From: an uncultured Clostridia bacterium
GTDB lineage: Bacteria > Bacillota > Clostridia > Oscillospirales > Ruminococcaceae
Direction: 5' to 3'
Assembly: GCA_947389015.1 (NCBI GenBank)
Contig: CANDVA010000008.1
Span: 1-64,000, forward strand
DNA length: 64,000 bases
The position numbers and the translations under genes are program-made. The first letter of the stretch is position 1; every line of letters begins with the position of its first letter. This document shows positions 24,526 to 33,875 of the stretch, one piece after another. The notes beneath the pieces are model-generated. The model made no database searches. It was not told where the DNA came from and worked only from the letters and a program-made list of their open reading frames with translations.

Positions 24526-25760
24526 CTGAATATACCTCCCAGCTTTTCCTCGCGCCGCGCCTTGCCGAACATCATCATCTGCGGCTTATCCTTGAGCATT
24601 TCAACGTCGACTTCGCCGAGGTCTGTCTGTTCCTTTATCATAGAGGTATAAATTCCCGCGCGGCGCACGTCGCCCATAAGAATGTAACCCTTCAGCGTAT
24701 TGTCGCGGAATACCAGCTTTTTATATGTATTCTCGGTCTCATCGACATATTCGTCTCCGTCGTAAGAGCCTGCACTGATTATATGCAGTCCGAAAAAGCC
24801 GATAGCGTTCATCGGGATAGCGTTCACATAGCGGAACTCTCTGCCCGCCATATTTTTTCCCGCGACCTCGCCCTGCATGTAGGCGTTAGGCAGCAGCGCG
24901 AGTATTTTGTCCGTGTCCGAGGACGCGTCGTGAGATACCGTGCAGTCGCCCGCCGCGTAAACGTCGTCAAGCGAGGTCTTCTGTGTAACGTCGGTGATTA
25001 TTCCGCGCTCGACGCGTCCTCCCGCGTCGGCGACAAGCTCGGTGTTCGGGCGAACTCCGACCGCGATTATCAGCATATCGAAATCCACGTTCATACCGTT
25101 CTTAAGCCTTGCCGAATGTTCCGTGAACTCGTCCGCGGACGTTCCGAGAATGAACTTTACGTCCTTGCTCTCGATATGCTTCTGCATTTTCATACCCGCG
25201 CGCACGTCGAGTATGGACGGGAGTATCCTGTCCGCCATATCCACGACGGTGATATTCGCGTTGTATTCGTGAAGCGCCTCGGCGGCTTTCAGACCGATAA
25301 GTCCCGCGCCGATTATCAGCACGTTCATTCCGTCCTTGATCTCCGAGCGTATAGCTTTTACGCTGTCGTAGCTCATAAACGTGTGATAGTGCACTTTGTC
25401 GAGCCCGTTCATGGGCGGAACAAACGGCTTTGAGCCCGTTGCTACCATTAACTTGTCATATGGCACGGCAAGACCGTCGTCGAGAATTACCGACTTGTTG
25501 GCGGTATCTATCTTAACAACCTTTTTCCCGAGAACGGTTTCCACGCCGTTCTTCTCATAGAAATCGGGATCGCGGTAGTAGATATTCTTGTCCGAGACCT
25601 TGCCCTGTAACCAGTACGAGATAAGCGGTCTTGAATAGGTGTGATACTTCTCGTCCGAGATGACGGTTATCTTTCCCGTGCTGTCGATCTCGCGTATACC
25701 CGCGATAGTGCCGACCGCCGCGGCGGAGTTTCCGATAATTACATAATTCATTCCGCTCAC
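24522..25760 (-). CDS. NAD(P)/FAD-dependent oxidoreductase of split glutamate synthase
   Basis: The 412-residue flavoprotein has an N-terminal Rossmann motif (IIGNSAAAVGTIAGIRE), a second NAD(P)-binding motif (VLIIGAGLIGLKAAEALHE at ~145) and the FAD-closing VYAAGDC (~275). It should feed electrons from NAD(P)H through the ferredoxin subunit to the synthase. The start overlaps the end of the ferredoxin gene. Related proteins include rubredoxin/NADH reductases, so the partner assignment rests on the operon. Confidence 0.9.
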   Translation of the reverse strand: MSGMNYVIIGNSAAAVGTIAGIREIDSTGKITVISDEKYHTYSRPLISYWLQGKVSDKNIYYRDPDFYEKNGVETVLGKKVVKIDTANKSVILDDGLAVPYDKLMVATGSKPFVPPMNGLDKVHYHTFMSYDSVKAIRSEIKDGMNVLIIGAGLIGLKAAEALHEYNANITVVDMADRILPSILDVRAGMKMQKHIESKDVKFILGTSADEFTEHSARLKNGMNVDFDMLIIAVGVRPNTELVADAGGRVERGIITDVTQKTSLDDVYAAGDCTVSHDASSDTDKILALLPNAYMQGEVAGKNMAGREFRYVNAIPMNAIGFFGLHIISAGSYDGDEYVDETENTYKKLVFRDNTLKGYILMGDVRRAGIYTSMIKEQTDLGEVDVEMLKDKPQMMMFGKARREEKLGGIFR

Positions 25761-26191
25761 CTCTCTTCAAATACTATCGCGTTATTCGGGCAGCCCTGTA
25801 CGCAAGCCGGGTCGCCGTCGTGATTTTTCGTACACAGATCGCACTTCTGTATTCGGTGATTTTCCTCGTCGATAACGATGCACCCGAACGGACAGCTCAG
25901 CACGCACGTTCCGCAGCCGACGCAGCGGTTCTCGTCGCACACCACCACACCGTCCACGATTGACAGTGCGCCTGTGATACAGCCCTTAACGCAGGCTTTT
26001 CCGTCGCAGTGGCGGCACTGAACCGCGAAGTTCACCTCGCTGCCCTCCTCGACCTGAATACGGGGAATAGGCTTTTTGCCGCTCTTGAACGCCTTTATCA
26101 TATTAGGCGCTCCGCTGTTTGCTGCCGCGCAGTAGTATTCGCAAAGGTGGCAAGCCAGACACCAATCCTCGTTTACATATACTTTTTTCAT
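25757..26191 (-). CDS. 4Fe-4S polyferredoxin subunit
   Basis: The 144-residue protein carries cysteine clusters typical of HycB/DMSO-reductase-type electron-transfer subunits: CLACHLCEYYC, CRHCDGKACVKGC, CVGCGTCVLSCPFGC and CDLCTKNHDGDPACVQGCP. It should hold three or four 4Fe-4S clusters. Its place between the synthase and flavoprotein genes marks it as the electron conduit of the complex. Confidence 0.92.
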   Translation of the reverse strand: MKKVYVNEDWCLACHLCEYYCAAANSGAPNMIKAFKSGKKPIPRIQVEEGSEVNFAVQCRHCDGKACVKGCITGALSIVDGVVVCDENRCVGCGTCVLSCPFGCIVIDEENHRIQKCDLCTKNHDGDPACVQGCPNNAIVFEER

Positions 26192-26205
26192 CTAGTCCGC
26201 CCCCT

Positions 26206-27708
26206 TTACTCGCCCGCGTGCTGAATACCCAGAATATCCAGCTCCTTCTGATTAAGCCCGATACCGCGCAGCATAAGTCTGTTTCCGCGCAAAGCCTCGA
26301 TCGAATTTATGCCCATGCCGCCCATAATTTCTTTTATCTCGTGATCCCAAGCGGTCACAAGATTAACAAGCCTCTTGTAGCCGATATCGGGGTTCAGGCG
26401 TTTTACCAAGTCCGCTCTTTGAGTGGCGATACCCCAGTTGCACTTACCCGTGTTGCAGGAACGGCACAGATGACAGCCAAGCGCCAGCAGCGCCGCTGAA
26501 GCGATATAGACCGCGTCCGCGCCCAATGCTATCGCCTTTACGACATCCGCCGCCGACCTCATGGAGCCGCCCGCGACGATTGAAACGTCGTTGCGGATTC
26601 CCTCGTCGCGCAACCGTTGGTCGACGCTTGCCAGCGCAAGCTCAATGGGAATACCCACGTTGTCGCGAATTCTAGTAGGCGCAGCACCCGTGCCGCCGCG
26701 GAAACCGTCTATCGCGATTATATCCGCGCCCGAGCGCGCGATGCCCGACGCGATAGCCGCGACGTTGTGTACCGCCGCGATCTTCACGATAACAGGCTTC
26801 TCCCAGCCCGTCGCTTCTTTAAGCGAGAAAACGAGCTGCCGCAAGTCCTCGATAGAGTAAATATCGTGGTGCGGAGCGGGGGAGATAGCGTCCGTGCCCT
26901 TGGGTATCATACGCGTCTTGGAAATTTCGTCGTTTATCTTCATTCCCGGAAGATGCCCGCCGATACCGGGCTTCGCGCCCTGGCCCATTTTTATCTCGAT
27001 AGCGGCGCCCGCGTCAAGATAGCCCTTGAACACACCGAAGCGTCCCGAAGCCACCTGACAGATAGTGTTCGCTCCGTACTTGTAAAAGTCCTCGTGCAGA
27101 CCGCCCTCGCCCGTGTTGTAGAACGTTCCGAGTTCCTCGGCGGCACGTGCCAGCGATTCGTGAGCGTTCTTGGATATCGAGCCGAACGACATCGCCGAGA
27201 ACATTATCGGCACGTCAAGCTCCAGATAGGGCGTTTTCTCGAAATGAGCCTTGCCGTTCCCGTCGTAGGAGATCTTCTGCGACTTCTTGCCAAGGAATGT
27301 CTTGGTTTCCATAGGCTCGCGGAGCGGGTCTATGGGTGGGTTCGTCACCTGAGAAGCGTTCAGCAGTATCTTATCCCAATAAACGGGGTAGTCCTTGGGG
27401 TTGCCCATTGCCGACAGCAGAACTCCGCCGCTGCCCGCCTGCTTGTACACCTCGTCCATAACGGTATGCGTCCAGTTTCCGTTCTCGCGGAATTGGTTCT
27501 CGTTCGGGCGTATCTTTATCGCGTGAGTGGGGCAGAGGCAAACGCACCTCTGGCAGTCCACGCAGGTCGTCTCGTCCGCGACCATTTTGTCAAGGTCGGG
27601 GTCGTATTTATGTACCTCGTTGGCGCACTGCCGCTCGCAGACGCGGCATTTTATGCACCTGTCGGGGTCTCTTATAACCTCAAAAAGAGGGTTCATATAA
27701 TTTATCAT
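26206..27708 (-). CDS. Glutamate synthase FMN-binding synthase subunit with N-terminal ferredoxin domain
   Basis: The 500-residue protein starts with a two-cluster ferredoxin (CIKCRVCERQC, CVDCQRCVCLCP). The glutamate synthase barrel follows: MSFGSISKNAHESLARAAEELGT, GQGAKPGIGGHLPG, IDGFRGGTGAAP and the late CHLCRSCNTGKC that supplies a 3Fe-4S-like cluster. It makes glutamate from 2-oxoglutarate and ammonia. It corresponds to the archaeal/thermotogal-type split GltB and needs the amidotransferase encoded upstream for glutamine use. Confidence 0.94.
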   Translation of the reverse strand: MINYMNPLFEVIRDPDRCIKCRVCERQCANEVHKYDPDLDKMVADETTCVDCQRCVCLCPTHAIKIRPNENQFRENGNWTHTVMDEVYKQAGSGGVLLSAMGNPKDYPVYWDKILLNASQVTNPPIDPLREPMETKTFLGKKSQKISYDGNGKAHFEKTPYLELDVPIMFSAMSFGSISKNAHESLARAAEELGTFYNTGEGGLHEDFYKYGANTICQVASGRFGVFKGYLDAGAAIEIKMGQGAKPGIGGHLPGMKINDEISKTRMIPKGTDAISPAPHHDIYSIEDLRQLVFSLKEATGWEKPVIVKIAAVHNVAAIASGIARSGADIIAIDGFRGGTGAAPTRIRDNVGIPIELALASVDQRLRDEGIRNDVSIVAGGSMRSAADVVKAIALGADAVYIASAALLALGCHLCRSCNTGKCNWGIATQRADLVKRLNPDIGYKRLVNLVTAWDHEIKEIMGGMGINSIEALRGNRLMLRGIGLNQKELDILGIQHAGE

Positions 27709-27721
27709 TTATCTTCCCTCC

Positions 27722-28813
27722 TTACTTATCGAGCGTGACGATAATAGGCTCGCCGCCGCGCGGGCTCCATATCCTGTCCACGTCGGGACACATTGTCCGT
27801 ATCGAGCATTCTTCGGACGAAATAAAAACAGTGTCGTCCTTTTCGGCAGCTACCATGGAGCGCAGCTTCAGTCTGTCGTTGAGCGCCATAAGCCCGTTGT
27901 TGAAGCCGAGAATTATCGAGAACGGACCCGTTATCAGCAAACTCGAGTAAACGTTCCTGAAATGACGGAATTTTTCGGTATCCTCAGGGGAGAACTTTCC
28001 GCTCTCCAGCTCACTCCAGAATGGCGACGCTATTACCTTTGCCACATCTTCAAGGGGCATTTCGAGCCGTCTGTGCAGGTAGTCTATTATATATGTAATG
28101 ACCTCGGTGTCGGTGAGCAGATTGCACTTGTAGCCGAACATCTCTATAAAGCGGCGGTTCGCGTCGTAGGACGATATCTCGCCGTTGTGGACGATAGTGT
28201 AGTCCAGCAGCGAGAACGGGTGTGCGCCGCCCCACCAGCCGGGAGTGTTCGTCGGGTAGCGTCCGTGAACTGTCCAAGCCCAGCCCGAGTATTCTTCAAG
28301 GCGGTAGAAGTCGCCTACGTCCTCGGGATAGCCGACCGCCTTGAAAACGCCCATATTTTTGCCGCTCGAGAACACATACGCGCCGTCTATCTTGTCGTTT
28401 ATCTTGATGACGCATTTCGCGACGAAAGTGCGCTCGTCAAGCTGACTGTCCTGCAATTTAGTGGGCAGGGGATTGACGAAATAGCGCCAGATAAGCGGCT
28501 CGTCGGTGATGTTCGGGTTTTTGCGGACGGGAATTCTCGACAGGTTCACTACGTCGAAATGGCGATCGAGAAACGCCTCCGCCTTGATGCGCGCCTCGCT
28601 CGAATCGTAAAAAACGTGCAGCGCGTATTGGTCCTTGTACTCGGGGTATATCCCGTACCCCGCGAAGCCGCCGCCCAAGCCGTTTGAACGCTCGTGCATA
28701 CAGCCGATCGAATTCACTATGACGCTGCCGTTCGTTCGTCTGCCGCTTCTGTTTATGAAGCCCGAGATCGCGCAGCCCGCGGGAATTCGTGTTGCTCCCT
28801 CTTTCTGTAACAT
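27722..28813 (-). CDS. Class II glutamine amidotransferase subunit of split glutamate synthase
   Basis: The 363-residue protein has the class II (Ntn) amidotransferase fold: IGCMHERSNGLGGGFAGYG near the N-terminus, HGRYPTNTPGWWGGAHPFSLLDYTIVHNGEISSY in the middle and LLTDTEVITYIIDYL. The nucleophilic Cys would be in GCMHERS after processing of a ~30-residue leader (MLQKEG to NSI). AAGGAG lies ~12 bases before ATG 28813, which is rather far. It is the first gene of the operon. The next gene follows after 13 bp. Confidence 0.9.
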   Translation of the reverse strand: MLQKEGATRIPAGCAISGFINRSGRRTNGSVIVNSIGCMHERSNGLGGGFAGYGIYPEYKDQYALHVFYDSSEARIKAEAFLDRHFDVVNLSRIPVRKNPNITDEPLIWRYFVNPLPTKLQDSQLDERTFVAKCVIKINDKIDGAYVFSSGKNMGVFKAVGYPEDVGDFYRLEEYSGWAWTVHGRYPTNTPGWWGGAHPFSLLDYTIVHNGEISSYDANRRFIEMFGYKCNLLTDTEVITYIIDYLHRRLEMPLEDVAKVIASPFWSELESGKFSPEDTEKFRHFRNVYSSLLITGPFSIILGFNNGLMALNDRLKLRSMVAAEKDDTVFISSEECSIRTMCPDVDRIWSPRGGEPIIVTLDK

Positions 28814-28997
28814 TAAAGTTCACTACTCCTTTATAGGACGGAAAACCGACCTTATTGTCTGCCTTGCGCAATTATCAGCGCGGAAAAATTTCACAACGGG
28901 CAAGCCGGAGTTTTTCCGCCGCCGCATTGTCGAAAACTCTGTTAGCTATGTTAAATAAACTAAAGACAGCGGTTTTTCAACATTTCGCAACACTGAT

Positions 28998-29026
28998 ATT
29001 ATACCACCGTTTGCAGAAAATGTCAA
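28998..29026 (-). promoter_or_regulatory. Promoter of the split glutamate synthase operon
   Basis: On the minus strand TTGACA (29021-29026) and TATAAT (28998-29003) are 17 bp apart. A leader of about 175 bases follows before the first start codon. It can fold into several hairpins, including GCGGAAAAA/TTTTTCCGC, which leaves room for ANTAR-controlled antitermination. Confidence 0.88.
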
Positions 29027-29220
29027 GCACTTTTTGCAAGTTTTTTATTTTAAACTTTCATTTATGTAAGATATTATTTACATAAAATACAAATATTGGA
29101 TATTGCCGCTTGATATTCCGCAGTCTATCAAATGTTTTAGTTGCAATTGCAAGAATATGCAAAGCAATAATGCAAAAAATTCGTTATTTTGTATAAAATG
29201 GATTTTTTGCCAATTTGCTA

Positions 29221-29249
29221 TTGAAAAAACCTGCAAAATAGGGTATAAT
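29221..29249 (+). promoter_or_regulatory. Promoter of gatCAB
   Basis: TTGAAA (29221-29226) and TATAAT (29244-29249) are 17 bp apart, 60 bp before gatC. The remaining ~170 bp between this promoter and the glutamate synthase promoter is AT-rich, and I see nothing else in it. Confidence 0.8.
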
Positions 29250-29309
29250 ATAAGATGTATGATTTTTAGCGCGGGATATGTTAAATTTTCAATATAAGGA
29301 GAAAAATTT

Positions 29310-29594
29310 ATGGCTGTGGAATTAAAGACCATTCAGCATTTGTGCGAGCTGTCCAAGCTCGACTATGACGAGGACGGCATGAAAAAGGTAATGGGAGAGA
29401 TGAGTGATATTATCGACCTTATGGACGAGATAAAGGAATTCGACCTTACGTATGACGATACCAAGGACGGCAACGAGATACGATTTGACGATACCCGCGA
29501 GGACGTTCCCGAGGAGAGCTTCCCGACGGAGAAGCTGCTGTCCAACGCCGAAAATACCGACGGGTGCTATGTAGTTCCCAAGGTCGTTGAATAA
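29310..29594 (+). CDS. gatC: Glu-tRNA(Gln) amidotransferase subunit C
   Basis: The 94-residue protein shows the GatC pattern: IQHLCELSKLDYDEDGMKKVMGEMSDIIDLMDEI at the N-terminus and an extended RFDDTREDVPEESF region that wraps GatA. The C-terminus ends CYVVPKVVE. It stabilises the GatAB enzyme that converts misacylated Glu-tRNA(Gln). AAGGAG precedes the ATG, and gatA follows after 17 bp. Confidence 0.95.
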   Translation: MAVELKTIQHLCELSKLDYDEDGMKKVMGEMSDIIDLMDEIKEFDLTYDDTKDGNEIRFDDTREDVPEESFPTEKLLSNAENTDGCYVVPKVVE

Positions 29595-29611
29595 GGGGGA
29601 TAAATCGAATT

Positions 29612-31060
29612 ATGAACTTGACAAGAGTTAAGATAAGAGAGCTACGCAAATCGCTTGACAGCAAGGAAATAGGCGCGGCGGAGCTTTGCGGGGAATATTT
29701 CAAAAGGATCGAGGCGGTCGACCCCGAGCTGCTTTCGTACATCACGGTGACAAAGGAAAAAGCGCTGAAGGACGCGGAAAATGCCCAGAAGCTCATCGAC
29801 GAGGGCAAGTCAACGGCGCTGACGGGAATTCCGCTCGCGATAAAGGACAATATCTGTATCGACGGCGTTCGGACAACGTGTGCCAGTAAAATGCTTGAGA
29901 ATTTCGTGCCGCCGTATAACGCGACGGTAATAGAAAAGCTGAATGTCGAGGGGTACGTTCTGCTCGGGCGCACATCTATGGACGAGTTCGCTATGGGCGG
30001 CTCGAACCAGACGTCCGCGTTTGCCAAGACGAAAAACCCGTATGACCTCGGACGTGTCCCGGGCGGCTCCTCGGGCGGCTCGGCGGCGGCGGTCTCGGCT
30101 TCGCTTGCTCCCGCGGCGCTCGGCAGCGATACGGGCGGTTCAATTCGTCAGCCGTCGTCGTTCTGCGGAGTTACGGGTATCAAGCCGACCTATGGACGAG
30201 TTTCGCGTTACGGTCTTGTCGCGTTCGCAAGTTCGCTCGACCAGATAGGTCCGATATGCAGCGACGCGCACGACTGCGCAATAATGCTCAACGCGATATG
30301 CGGTCACGACCGTCACGACGCGACCTCTGCGCGCGTTGACACTCCCGACTTCACCGAAAAGCTCGGTCAGCCGATAAATGGAATGAAAATAGCGCTGCCC
30401 AAGGAGTTCTACGCGGAGGGCGTTGACGACGCTGTAAAAACAGCCGTCATGGACGCGGCTCGCGAGCTTGAAAAACAGGGTGCGGTTCTCGTCGACTGCT
30501 CTATGCCCGGGCTTAAATACGCGATACCCGCATACTATCTGATAGCCTGCGCGGAGGCGGCTTCAAACCTCTCGCGCTTCGACGGAATAAAGTACGGCTT
30601 CCGCGGCGAGGGCAGAACGTTCGAGGAGCTTATCCGCGACAGCCGTTCGCGCGGCTTCGGCGAGGAGGTAAAGCGCCGCATACTTCTCGGCAACTACGCG
30701 CTCTCAAGCGGTTACTACGACGCGTATTACAAGAAAGCCCTCGCGCTTAAACAGGAGATCATCCGTCAGTACAATCAAATTTTTGAGCGCGCGGACGTTA
30801 TCTTAACGCCTACCGCGCCAACTCCCGCGTATAAAATAGGCTCGCAGGACAACGACCCCGTAAAGATGTATCAGGCGGATATCTGCACCGTCACGGTAAA
30901 TATCGCCAAGCTGCCGGGTGTTTCGACGACCTGCGGCTACACGGAGGACGGTCTGCCTGTCGGTATGTCGATAATCGGAAAGCGCTTTGACGAGCAGACA
31001 ATTCTGCAATGCGCGGACGCGTTCGAGCAGGGCTTTTCGCCCGTTGCTCCGAAGCTGTAA
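29612..31060 (+). CDS. gatA: Glu-tRNA(Gln) amidotransferase subunit A
   Basis: The 482-residue amidase releases ammonia from glutamine. The Ser-cisSer-Lys triad is visible: Lys in IPLAIKDN (~79), the Ser-rich GGSSGGSAAAVSA (~152-164) and SDTGGSIRQPSSFCG (~171-185). The C-terminal GLPVGMSIIGKRF is typical. It acts with GatB in the cytoplasm through an ammonia channel. Length is normal. Confidence 0.97.
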   Translation: MNLTRVKIRELRKSLDSKEIGAAELCGEYFKRIEAVDPELLSYITVTKEKALKDAENAQKLIDEGKSTALTGIPLAIKDNICIDGVRTTCASKMLENFVPPYNATVIEKLNVEGYVLLGRTSMDEFAMGGSNQTSAFAKTKNPYDLGRVPGGSSGGSAAAVSASLAPAALGSDTGGSIRQPSSFCGVTGIKPTYGRVSRYGLVAFASSLDQIGPICSDAHDCAIMLNAICGHDRHDATSARVDTPDFTEKLGQPINGMKIALPKEFYAEGVDDAVKTAVMDAARELEKQGAVLVDCSMPGLKYAIPAYYLIACAEAASNLSRFDGIKYGFRGEGRTFEELIRDSRSRGFGEEVKRRILLGNYALSSGYYDAYYKKALALKQEIIRQYNQIFERADVILTPTAPTPAYKIGSQDNDPVKMYQADICTVTVNIAKLPGVSTTCGYTEDGLPVGMSIIGKRFDEQTILQCADAFEQGFSPVAPKL

Positions 31061-31072
31061 GGGGGTGTACAA

Positions 31073-32506
31073 ATGAGCGCTTATTTTCCCACAATGGGTC
31101 TTGAGATCCACGCGGAATTATTGACAAGATCCAAGGTGTTCTGCACCTGCTCCGCGGAATTCGGCGGAACTCCGAATTCGCGCTGCTGCCCCGTTTGCAG
31201 CGGCTTGCCGGGAACTCTGCCCGTGCTCAACCAAAAGGCGGTCGAGTACATTATCAAGGCAGGGTACGTTATGAACTGCGATATCTCGCGGTTCACAAAA
31301 TGGGACAGAAAGAACTATTTCTACCCCGATCTTCCCAAGGCTTATCAGATATCGCAGATGCCGCGCCCCGTATGCCTTTCGGGCACTGTCAACATTAACG
31401 TCAACGGTGAAGATAAAGTTATCAGAATAAACCGTATCCACCTCGAGGAGGACGCGGGAAAGCTTGTCCATGACGACGTAAACCGCATTTCGCTCGCGGA
31501 CTACAACCGCTGCGGAGTGCCGCTTATCGAGATAGTCACCGAGCCGGATTTCCATTCGGCTGACGAAGTAATAGCGTTTATCGAGAAAATAAAGCTGCTG
31601 CTGCAATACGCGGGTATCTGCGACTGCAAAATGGAGCAGGGCTCTATCCGCTGCGACGTGAACATTTCGATAGCGCCCAAGGGCTCGGACGAGCTCGGAA
31701 CGCGCACAGAGCTTAAAAACCTCAACTCCCTGAAGGCGATAGCGAGAGCGATCGAGGTCGAGATCGAGCGGCAGGAGGAGCTTCTCGAGAGCGGCGAGCG
31801 CGTTATTCAGCAGACGCGCCGCTTCAACGAGCAGCTTGGCGAGACCACCGCTATGCGCTCCAAGGAGGACGCTCACGATTACCGTTACTTCCCCGATCCC
31901 GATATCCCGCCGATAATCTTCACCGAGGAGGAGCTTGACGAGATAAAGCGTTCCATTCCCGAGCTGCCCGAGCAGCGCGTGGCGAGATATGTCGACGAGT
32001 ACGGAATTAAGAAAGCGGACGCGGACATTATCGTTGGCGACAAGCGCGTGTGCGACTTCTTTGACGCGGCGATCGCTCAATACGACAATCCCAAGGCGAT
32101 AGCGAACTATATAATCGGCGAGCTTATGCGCCGTATCAACCTCGGCGAGGCGGATATGGACGCGCTTAAATTCGGCGGCGCGGAGTTTGCGCAGCTCGTC
32201 GAATTTATGCAGACGGACAAGATCTCGCAGGCGAACGCAAAGACCGTTCTCCGCGAGATGATCGATAAGGGCGGTTCTCCCAAGGATATCGCCGACCGCG
32301 ACGACCTCTGGATAAAGGAGGACAACGACCTGCTTGCAAAGGTGGTTGACGAGATCATCGCGAACAATCCCAAGCCCGTAGAGCAGTATAAGAGCGGCGA
32401 TCAGAAAGTATTCGGCTTCTTTATGGGTCAGGCGAACAAGGCGCTCAAGGGAGCGGCGTCGCCCAAGGCTATTCAGGAGTATATACGCAAAAAGCTCTCT
32501 GAGTGA
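31073..32506 (+). CDS. gatB: Glu-tRNA(Gln)/Asp-tRNA(Asn) amidotransferase subunit B
   Basis: The 477-residue protein has the GatB kinase-like cradle: GLEIHAELLTRSKVFCTC, a Cys cluster CCPVCSGLPGTLPVLN, FYPDLPKAYQISQ, and HLEEDAGKLVHD. The late YRYFPDPDIPP motif and the helical YqeY-like tail domain (~330-477) that holds the tRNA are also present. It activates Glu-tRNA(Gln) by phosphorylation before transamidation. Confidence 0.97.
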   Translation: MSAYFPTMGLEIHAELLTRSKVFCTCSAEFGGTPNSRCCPVCSGLPGTLPVLNQKAVEYIIKAGYVMNCDISRFTKWDRKNYFYPDLPKAYQISQMPRPVCLSGTVNINVNGEDKVIRINRIHLEEDAGKLVHDDVNRISLADYNRCGVPLIEIVTEPDFHSADEVIAFIEKIKLLLQYAGICDCKMEQGSIRCDVNISIAPKGSDELGTRTELKNLNSLKAIARAIEVEIERQEELLESGERVIQQTRRFNEQLGETTAMRSKEDAHDYRYFPDPDIPPIIFTEEELDEIKRSIPELPEQRVARYVDEYGIKKADADIIVGDKRVCDFFDAAIAQYDNPKAIANYIIGELMRRINLGEADMDALKFGGAEFAQLVEFMQTDKISQANAKTVLREMIDKGGSPKDIADRDDLWIKEDNDLLAKVVDEIIANNPKPVEQYKSGDQKVFGFFMGQANKALKGAASPKAIQEYIRKKLSE

Positions 32507-32524
32507 GAATTATTTTGATTAAGA

Positions 32525-32553
32525 GATCCCCGAGAATACCTCGGGGATCTTTG
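32525..32553 (+). terminator. Terminator of gatCAB
   Basis: GATCCCCGAG pairs with CTCGGGGATC around AATAC, then TTTG. Confidence 0.88.
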
Positions 32554-32557
32554 TGTA

Positions 32558-33127
32558 TTATAACGAAAATATTTGTTGCTTTTGACGGGCGTATTCCTCC
32601 AGAAAACGGCGTATTTTTCCCGTACAGACCTCGGAGTTCGGCTGAAGAGAAAGCTTTTCGGTGATCTCGGCGAGCAGGGAACGCGCTGCCGTTTCGTCGG
32701 TAAACTCTATCTCAAGCTCGAAATCGGTTATGCCGAAGTACTCACTCTTGTCAAGGTCGATCTCCGCGCCGTTAAATCGCTTTATCGAGCGCGTTGTTGT
32801 GAGCGCGCCGAGCCGCTTAACATCGGGAAGAGCGTCGTGACCGTCGGACTTAAGCAAATCGTCCGCCGATATTGTTTCGGGGAGCGCGCTCAGCGGCTTT
32901 TCAAGCTCCACGCGCGAATACTCCCGTGCCGCGGGGAACTTCATTTGCAGGAAGTACGACCCGTCGATTTCTCGCACTCGGCAGGTTATATGCGCGTCCG
33001 AGAGCCGCAGATCGTCTGTGTCGTAGTAATGGTTGGTCTGCACTACTGTTTTATCCCACTTATATTGTGAAAGTAATTTCTCGTATTGCTCGGAAGTGAG
33101 CATTATTTTAAATTCGTTTTCTATCAT
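32558..33127 (-). CDS. CYTH-domain (triphosphate tunnel) protein
   Basis: The 189-residue protein begins MIENEFKIML, the ExExK signature of CYTH enzymes, followed by HYYDTDDLRL, TCRVREIDGSYFLQMKFP and a late LEIEFTD acidic strand. The tunnel fold hydrolyses or cyclises triphosphates; bacterial copies are often thiamine-triphosphatases or inorganic triphosphatases. It is the last gene of an operon with a phosphoesterase and BirA, and does not lie near other nucleotide enzymes. Confidence 0.88.
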   Translation of the reverse strand: MIENEFKIMLTSEQYEKLLSQYKWDKTVVQTNHYYDTDDLRLSDAHITCRVREIDGSYFLQMKFPAAREYSRVELEKPLSALPETISADDLLKSDGHDALPDVKRLGALTTTRSIKRFNGAEIDLDKSEYFGITDFELEIEFTDETAARSLLAEITEKLSLQPNSEVCTGKIRRFLEEYARQKQQIFSL

Positions 33128-33147
33128 AATTACCTCAAAAACAGGTT

Positions 33148-33873
33148 TTAAATGTATCCGTTAAGCCCGCGGACGCTGACCTCTCCCGAGCCGACCTCGA
33201 AAAATCCGTTTTCGCCGCGGCAGATCAGATAGCCGTTCGGGGCGACGTCGACAGCCTCCGCGGCGCGTTCGCCGTCCGCACCGAGTATCTTCACGCTCCG
33301 ACCGAGGTTGACGAGCCGCCGTCTGTACTCGTCGAGACAGTCCGCGAACGGCATTGCGGCACGTTTTTTCACCTCGCGGACCACCGCTTCGAGCAACGTG
33401 TTCCTCTCGGGAGCCACACCCGTAAGCATTAGCAGCGAGCCTGCGTTGGGAAGACCGACCTCGCGGAAATAATTCTCGTCTTGTGAAATATTTATTCCGA
33501 TACCGCAAATTACAGCCGTACTTGCACCAAAACGCATACTCTCGCATAAAATACCACAGACCTTGTGTGAGGAGACTATAACGTCGTTCGGCCATTTTAT
33601 GCCGAGCTCGGGCGGTTTGTCGTACATTTCCGCGATAGCCGAGCACACAGCAAGCCCCGTACGCGCCGTCAATGTTTCACATTCGGGAGGATCTATGAGC
33701 AATACCGACAGCGGGAGCATACCGTCGTTTGTCGACCACGCGTGACCGCGCCGTCCCTTGCCTGCGGTCTGGACGCGCGCCGTGACAGCCGTACCGTCGG
33801 AAAGCTCTCCGTAGCGCGCTTTAAGGTAGTTGTTGGTAGAGTCGACCTCATCCAAGAAAATAATGCTTTCCAC
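33148..33873 (-). CDS. birA: Biotin-protein ligase, catalytic form without HTH
   Basis: The 241-residue protein starts at the catalytic domain: DEVDSTNNYLKARY, GKGRRGHAWST (biotinyl-AMP loop), LGIKWPNDVIVSSHKVCGILCES and a small C-terminal domain. It lacks the N-terminal DNA-binding domain of regulatory BirA, so it should modify proteins only. A biotin acceptor with AMKM is encoded in this window at 61158. Its stop lies close to the CYTH start, in one operon. Confidence 0.93.
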   Translation of the reverse strand: MESIIFLDEVDSTNNYLKARYGELSDGTAVTARVQTAGKGRRGHAWSTNDGMLPLSVLLIDPPECETLTARTGLAVCSAIAEMYDKPPELGIKWPNDVIVSSHKVCGILCESMRFGASTAVICGIGINISQDENYFREVGLPNAGSLLMLTGVAPERNTLLEAVVREVKKRAAMPFADCLDEYRRRLVNLGRSVKILGADGERAAEAVDVAPNGYLICRGENGFFEVGSGEVSVRGLNGYI

Positions 33874-33875
33874 CT

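Noticed and set aside
28814-28990. Paired ANTAR-target hairpins in the glutamate synthase leader
   Set aside because: Hairpins are present, but I could not find two stems with the AxxGxx hexaloop needed to claim the ANTAR motif by eye.
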